Source of the DNA: an uncultured Flavobacteriaceae bacterium
GTDB lineage: Bacteria; Bacteroidota; Bacteroidia; Flavobacteriales; Flavobacteriaceae
Assembly: GCA_938029725.1 (NCBI GenBank)
Contig: CALHGE010000063.1
Coordinates: forward strand, 1-34,115
Reading direction: 5' to 3'
Length of the DNA stretch: 34,115 bases
The translations under genes and the position numbers were made by a program. Under the pieces are notes generated by a model. The model did no database searches. It was not told the origin of the DNA and saw nothing but the letters and a program-made list of their open reading frames with translations. This document shows, in pieces, positions 31,106 through 34,115 of the stretch (positions are counted from its first letter, which is position 1; each line of letters begins with the position of its first letter).

Positions 31106-31711
31106 ATGTTTGTAACAAATAAAAAAGAATCTGTGGAATTAATAGAGCAATTAAAAGAGAGAAGTGGATCGCAATGTGAACTTTGTGCAAGCACTGAAAA
31201 TTTAAAGGTATATGAGGTTCCGCCAAAATCTATTGTTGGCCTTGATAGAAGCCTATTAGGTTGCGAGACCTGTATTGATCAAATTGAAAATGCAGATACG
31301 ACTGATGCAAATCATTGGCGTTGTTTAAATGATAGCATGTGGAGTGAGCATGAAGCTGTAAAAGCAGTAGCATGGCGAATGCTTTCTCGATTGAAGTCAG
31401 AAGGATGGTCGCAAGATTTATTAGATATGATGTACCTAGAAGAAGAAACCTTGAAATGGGCGAAGGAAACAGGAGAAGGTGAAGAGGAAGGTGAAAAAAT
31501 AATTCACAGAGATGTAAACGGTGTTGTTTTACAAAATGGAGATAGCGTAGTGTTGATTAAAGACCTTAAAATAAAGGGTTCGAGTTTAGTCGCAAAGCAA
31601 GGTACCGCAGTACGGAGAATTTCTTTAGATCGCGAAAATGCCGAGTTTATTGAAGGTAAAGTAGGGCCAACGTTGACGGTGATTATAACTAAATATGTAA
31701 AGAAGCTTTAA
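31106..31711 (+). CDS. PhnA/YjdM-family zinc-ribbon protein
   Basis: 201 residues. A zinc ribbon with C24/C27 (CELC) and C53/C56 (CETC) is followed by the PhnA C-terminal domain VNGVVLQNGDSVVLIKDLKIKGSS and an SH3-like VRRISL...VEGKVGPTLTV-type end. The name 'alkylphosphonate utilisation' is a historical misnomer, and the function is unknown. It is divergent from blaI B with a 99-bp shared region that contains operators B1 and B2. It could therefore be controlled by the same repressor, but no -7 box was found for this direction. It has no signal peptide. Confidence 0.88.
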   Translation: MFVTNKKESVELIEQLKERSGSQCELCASTENLKVYEVPPKSIVGLDRSLLGCETCIDQIENADTTDANHWRCLNDSMWSEHEAVKAVAWRMLSRLKSEGWSQDLLDMMYLEEETLKWAKETGEGEEEGEKIIHRDVNGVVLQNGDSVVLIKDLKIKGSSLVAKQGTAVRRISLDRENAEFIEGKVGPTLTVIITKYVKKL

Positions 31712-31722
31712 TTTAAGAACCA

Positions 31723-31750
31723 AGAACAAAGAGAAGAGAACAAAGAGAAG
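31723..31750. repeat. 14-bp tandem repeat, two copies
   Basis: AGAACAAAGAGAAG occurs at 31723-31736 and immediately again at 31737-31750, followed by a partial third start (AGAC). It is purine-rich and resembles simple-sequence remnants in other intergenic gaps of the window. Confidence 0.6.
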
Positions 31751-31769
31751 AGACAAAATTTCGAAGAAG

Positions 31770-31850
31770 TTCCTGCGGAGATGAGTTGTGGGGCTGAAGG
31801 GTTATAAAGTTAGTAATAAACAGTTGCAGCGGGTAGAAAAGATAACTCTA
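31770..31850 (+). repeat. Diverged intergenic repeat, copy 3
   Basis: GAGATGAGTTGTGGGGCT matches GAGAGGAGTTGAGGGGCT of copy 1. ATAAAGTTAG and ACAGTTGC...GAAAA...ATAA match the middle of copy 2. It lies downstream of the PhnA gene. Confidence 0.45.
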
Positions 31851-31860
31851 TTATGAAATA

Positions 31861-31902
31861 AAAAAAGTGCCAAGAAGATCATTTCTCTTGGCACTTTTTT
31901 TT
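31861..31902. terminator. Bidirectional intrinsic terminator between PhnA and dipeptidase genes
   Basis: AAAAAAGTGCCAAGA (31861-31875) pairs with TCTTGGCACTTTTTT (31886-31900). The GC-containing stem is flanked by an A-run on one side and a T-run on the other, which suits both convergent genes. Confidence 0.8.
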
Positions 31903-31930
31903 GCAACGCAGTGATCTTGTTTCTTCTTTT

Positions 31931-33319
31931 CTAAATGTTCATTTCCGTAAAATACTGATAGAAATACGGAATGGTTTCTATTCCTTTTAGATAATTCCAA
32001 ACTCCGAAATGCTCATTAGGTGAGTGTATTGCATCACTATCCAGACCGAAGCCCATTAGAATCGTTTTGCTTTCCAATTCTTTTTCAAATAAAGCCACAA
32101 TAGGAATACTTCCTCCACTTCGCTGTGGAATAGGCTTTTTGCCAAAAGTAGCTTCGTAAGCTTTCGATGCAGCGCGATACCCAACCGTATCGATAGGGGT
32201 TACATAACCTTGGCCTCCATGATGAGGTGTCACTTTTACGGTAACGCCTTTTGGTGCGATACTTTCAAAATGCGATATAAAGAGTTCTGTGATTTCTTTC
32301 CAATCTTGATTAGGCACTAAGCGCATAGATATTTTCGCGAACGCCTGACTTGCGATTACTGTTTTAGCTCCTTCGCCGATATATCCGCCCCAGATGCCAT
32401 TTACATCTAAAGTCGGGCGAATAGCGTTGCGTTCATTGGTGCTATAGCCTTCTTCGCCATAAACCGCTTCAATAGCCAAAGCATTTTGATAGGCATTAAT
32501 ATCGAAAGGAGCTTTTGCCATTTCCGCGCGCTCTTCTAGAGATAAATCTTCTACATTATCATAAAATCCAGGAATGGTAATATGATTGTTCTCATCATGA
32601 AGACTTGCAATCATTTTGCTGAGAATGTTAATGGGGTTAGCTACCGCGCCACCGTATAAGCCAGAGTGTAGATCGCGATTCGGCCCCGTAACTTCGACTT
32701 CCACATAACTTAATCCGCGTAAGCCCGTAGTTATAGAGGGTACATCGTTAGCAATCATTCCTGTGTCAGAAATTAGGATGATATCATTGGCTAATTTTTC
32801 TTTATTATTTGCGACATAAACGGCAAGGTTGTTACTGCCAACTTCCTCTTCCCCTTCAATCATAAATTTGACATTACAAGGCAGGTTGTTGGTTTTAACC
32901 ATATACTCCATCGCTTTAACGTGCATATACATCTGCCCTTTGTCATCACATGCGCCTCTTGCAAAAATAGCGCCTTCGGGGTGTAAGTCCGTTTTTTTGA
33001 TTACCGGTTCATAGGGTGGAGAGTCCCATAATTCAACCGGATCGGCAGGTTGCACATCGTAATGACCATATACCAAAATAGTTGGAAGCTTGCTGTCAAT
33101 TATTTTTTCTGCGTAAACAATAGGATATCCATCGGTTTCATGTATTTCAGCAATATCGCAGCCGGCTTCTAAAAGAGCTGTTTTAACAGCCTCGGAAGCG
33201 CTTAAGACATCTTGTGAAAACGCAGGGTCTGCACTAACTGAAGGAATTTTTAATAATTCAATGAGTTCCTTGATGAAACGTTCTTTGTTTTCGGCAATAT
33301 AATTCTTAGGGTTTTGCAT
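31931..33319 (-). CDS. M20-family dipeptidase (carnosinase-like)
   Basis: A 462-residue cytosolic dizinc peptidase of the M20/CNDP-type dipeptidase group. Metal-site motifs are YGHYDVQPAD (H86, D88), ARGACDDKGQ (D125/126), MIEGEEEVGS (E157-159) and a late HSPNEHFG. The dimerisation (lid) domain lies in about residues 200-360. Family activity is hydrolysis of dipeptides; the preferred substrate is not visible. It converges with the PhnA gene over a shared terminator and is divergent from tRNA-Leu. No clear promoter motif was found. Confidence 0.92.
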   Translation of the reverse strand: MQNPKNYIAENKERFIKELIELLKIPSVSADPAFSQDVLSASEAVKTALLEAGCDIAEIHETDGYPIVYAEKIIDSKLPTILVYGHYDVQPADPVELWDSPPYEPVIKKTDLHPEGAIFARGACDDKGQMYMHVKAMEYMVKTNNLPCNVKFMIEGEEEVGSNNLAVYVANNKEKLANDIILISDTGMIANDVPSITTGLRGLSYVEVEVTGPNRDLHSGLYGGAVANPINILSKMIASLHDENNHITIPGFYDNVEDLSLEERAEMAKAPFDINAYQNALAIEAVYGEEGYSTNERNAIRPTLDVNGIWGGYIGEGAKTVIASQAFAKISMRLVPNQDWKEITELFISHFESIAPKGVTVKVTPHHGGQGYVTPIDTVGYRAASKAYEATFGKKPIPQRSGGSIPIVALFEKELESKTILMGFGLDSDAIHSPNEHFGVWNYLKGIETIPYFYQYFTEMNI

Positions 33320-33400
33320 GTATTTTAATATATCTGGAATCTAAATTAATAAAAAGAACTTTTTAAAGCGCTACTATTTAGAGAATTGATTTTTTACTTT

Positions 33401-33408
33401 ATATTTGC
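33401..33408 (+). promoter_or_regulatory. -7 box of the tRNA-Leu gene
   Basis: TATATTTG matches TAnnTTTG exactly and lies 17 bp before the mature tRNA start. The -33 TTG is not conserved. Confidence 0.5.
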
Positions 33409-33425
33409 AGCCCGTTAAGGGAAAT

Positions 33426-33507
33426 GCAGGCGTGGTGGAATTGGTAGACACGCTAGACTTAGGATCTAGTGCCGCAAGGTGTGAGAGTTCGAGTCTCTCC
33501 GCCTGTA
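33426..33507 (+). tRNA. tRNA-Leu (anticodon UAG)
   Basis: The acceptor stem GCAGGCG pairs with CGCCTGT and is followed by discriminator A. The anticodon arm CTAGA-CTTAGGA-TCTAG gives anticodon TAG (33460-33462). A long variable arm (TGCCGCAAGGTG) marks it as class II, and the T-arm is GAGAG-TTCGAGT-CTCTC. 82 nt; CCA is not encoded. Confidence 0.97.
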
Positions 33508-33515
33508 CTTATTAA

Positions 33516-33545
33516 GAAAGCTGACTTTTTAAGTCAGCTTTTTTT
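33516..33545 (+). terminator. Intrinsic terminator of tRNA-Leu
   Basis: AAAGCTGACTT and AAGTCAGCTTT form the stem, with a T-run after it, starting 9 bp beyond the tRNA. Confidence 0.8.
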
Positions 33546-33589
33546 GTTTGTAGGTAGCACATGGGTAACACATTTGCGTTTTATTGAAG

Positions 33590-33668
33590 GATTTTATTTA
33601 AAACATATAGCTGTTCCGAGAATTGTTAACTGGAACAAGTCTAGGGTTCAAATCCCTATTTATTCGTA
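33590..33668 (+). other. tRNA-like 3' remnant
   Basis: TAGGG-TTCAAAT-CCCTA forms a standard T-arm, with a seven-base run and a possible discriminator after it, then a terminator. Upstream, GTTCC and GGAAC could pair but the loop is twice too large for an anticodon arm, and no 5' acceptor strand is seen. It is probably a decayed or partial tRNA copy. The preceding gene-free sequence has GTAGCACATGGGTAACACAT, resembling DNA seen near integrated elements. This is a low-confidence reading. Confidence 0.35.
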
Positions 33669-33702
33669 AAAACCCTCATAATCATATGATTATGAGGGTT
33701 TT
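33669..33702. terminator. Perfect 17-bp-arm palindrome, probable bidirectional terminator
   Basis: AAAACCCTCATAATCAT and its exact complement meet at 33685/33686 with no loop, and TATTTTT follows. It is a strong stem after the tRNA-like scrap. Confidence 0.75.
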
Positions 33703-33938
33703 ATTTTTGCGAGTATTGAATATGCCTTATCATTTTTTTTTGTTTTATCTAGCACGGAACTAGGTGTTTTTAGTGTAAAATTTTGAGCATTAATGCTTAA
33801 TAAAATTAATCTAAGGTCCTACTTGCAAAAAACGATCAAAGTGAACCACTGAAAACGGATTTTTTTGAACCACTTAAAAAATCGTTTCAGACTATGTTAT
33901 AAAAGGGTTTGCAATAAATATTGCTATGTTCACTTTAA
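33703..33938. other. Gene-free AT-rich stretch between tRNA scrap and transposase debris
   Basis: No reading frame of note. It contains a 12-bp perfect palindrome AGCATTAATGCT (33786-33797) and the 24-bp-period repeats listed separately. Confidence 0.6.
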
Positions 33939-33948
33939 TCCGGCGGGG
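33837..33948. repeat. 24-bp-period repeats of an IS end (right edge)
   Basis: TGAACCACT begins at 33842 and again at 33866, exactly 24 bp apart, each followed by an A-rich/CGG or CG segment. An inverted relative, GTTCACTTTAATCCGG, lies at 33928-33943. The period equals that of the left-edge IS21 array but the motif differs. It is probably the terminal repeat array of another IS21-type element or a relative, now truncated. Confidence 0.5.
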
Positions 33949-34115
33949 GTGGTATACTATGTCCGTCCTTTCCAGTATATGTATCTGCTGCTTTAAAAGG
34001 AAAATATATCGCTATTGAAGATATTGGAAACGGTATTTGGAAAGTATTTTATAGAAATGTATTTTTAGGTTTCTTTGATCAAAGAAACCTAAGAAACAAA
34101 CAACAATCGACAAGG
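33939..34115 (+). pseudogene. Transposase (integrase-core/IS481-like) C-terminal fragment
   Basis: From about 33939 the frame is open to the window edge but has no start codon. From 33972 it reads PVYVSAALKGKYIAIEDIGN, then GIWKVFYRNVFLGFFDQRNL. The pattern 'alkGkyIaiedi.dgiwkVfyrn.fLGffD' is the C-terminal beta-barrel tail that follows the DDE core in IS481-type and related transposases. The catalytic core is missing, and the frame runs straight out of repeat-like DNA, so it is a truncated remnant. Exact family assignment is uncertain. Confidence 0.6.

Noticed and set aside
31106..31711. Phosphonate degradation enzyme from the PhnA name
   Set aside because: The zinc-ribbon PhnA/YjdM family is unrelated to phosphonoacetate hydrolase, and no phn genes are nearby.
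33469..33669. 66-codon reading frame starting inside tRNA-Leu
   Set aside because: It begins in the tRNA and its end is the tRNA-like T-arm; there is no domain and no promoter.

Overview
The window reads as a chromosomal segment of a marine-type Flavobacteriaceae bacterium (Bacteroidota). Support: AT-rich DNA, flavobacterial protein families (DUF4230, DUF4407, M56/BlaR1-like sensors with long periplasmic tails, a membrane-bound MutS-like ATPase), -7 boxes of the Bacteroidota form TAnnTTTG, and the palindromic intergenic repeats common in this phylum. Both edges lie in transposase debris: an IS21-type istA start and its 24-bp end repeats at the left, and an integrase-type transposase C-terminus with a different set of 24-bp-period repeats at the right. 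The 33 kb between them is ordinary, mostly single-copy chromosome.

Region 1 (1-10.9 kb) is amino-acid catabolism. Homogentisate dioxygenase (hmgA) sits directly beside the IS21 end. It converges with a complete histidine-utilisation operon on the minus strand, hutH-hutI-hutU-hutD-hutG-hutF, the five-enzyme route via formylglutamate to glutamate and formate. A LysR-type regulator is divergent from hutH, and an 80-bp intergenic region holds a perfect palindrome suited to it. A nitroreductase follows. Next comes a dead GIY-YIG nuclease gene flanked by imperfect inverted repeats.

Region 2 (11.3-16.9 kb) holds DUF456 and then a BlaI/BlaR1-like module (module A): BlaI repressor, M56 metalloprotease sensor with two TonB-C-terminal-like domains and a plug-like tail, a secreted TPR protein, and a lipoprotein that resembles one of the TonB-C domains. 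Three AACTA-N6-TAGTT operators surround its promoter.

Region 3 (17.0-25.9 kb) is a plus-strand run of housekeeping and uncharacterised genes: ruvC, hemW, cyclase, DUF4230, Dabb, GNAT, a YjbR/MmcQ gene broken by one amber codon, DinB, a membrane MutS-like ATPase, a YdjM-type hydrolase and DUF998. DUF4407 follows on the minus strand.

Region 4 (27.1-31.7 kb) is a second BlaI/M56 module (module B, minus strand). Its sensor carries five ExbD/TolR-like repeats in the periplasm. Its two operators (CTCTA-N6-TAGAG type) sit exactly on the -33 and -7 elements of its promoter and also face a divergent PhnA-family gene. Region 5 holds an M20 dipeptidase and tRNA-Leu(UAG), then about 430 bp of gene-free DNA with a tRNA-like scrap, two hairpin terminators and the right-hand transposase debris.

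The most notable content is the pair of BlaI/M56 signalling modules. They share operator geometry (CTA-N6-TAG) but have different outer bases, and their sensors have acquired different pieces of the TonB/ExbD energy-transduction machinery. A diverged intergenic repeat is present in three places. No CRISPR array, prophage or classical defence island was seen.
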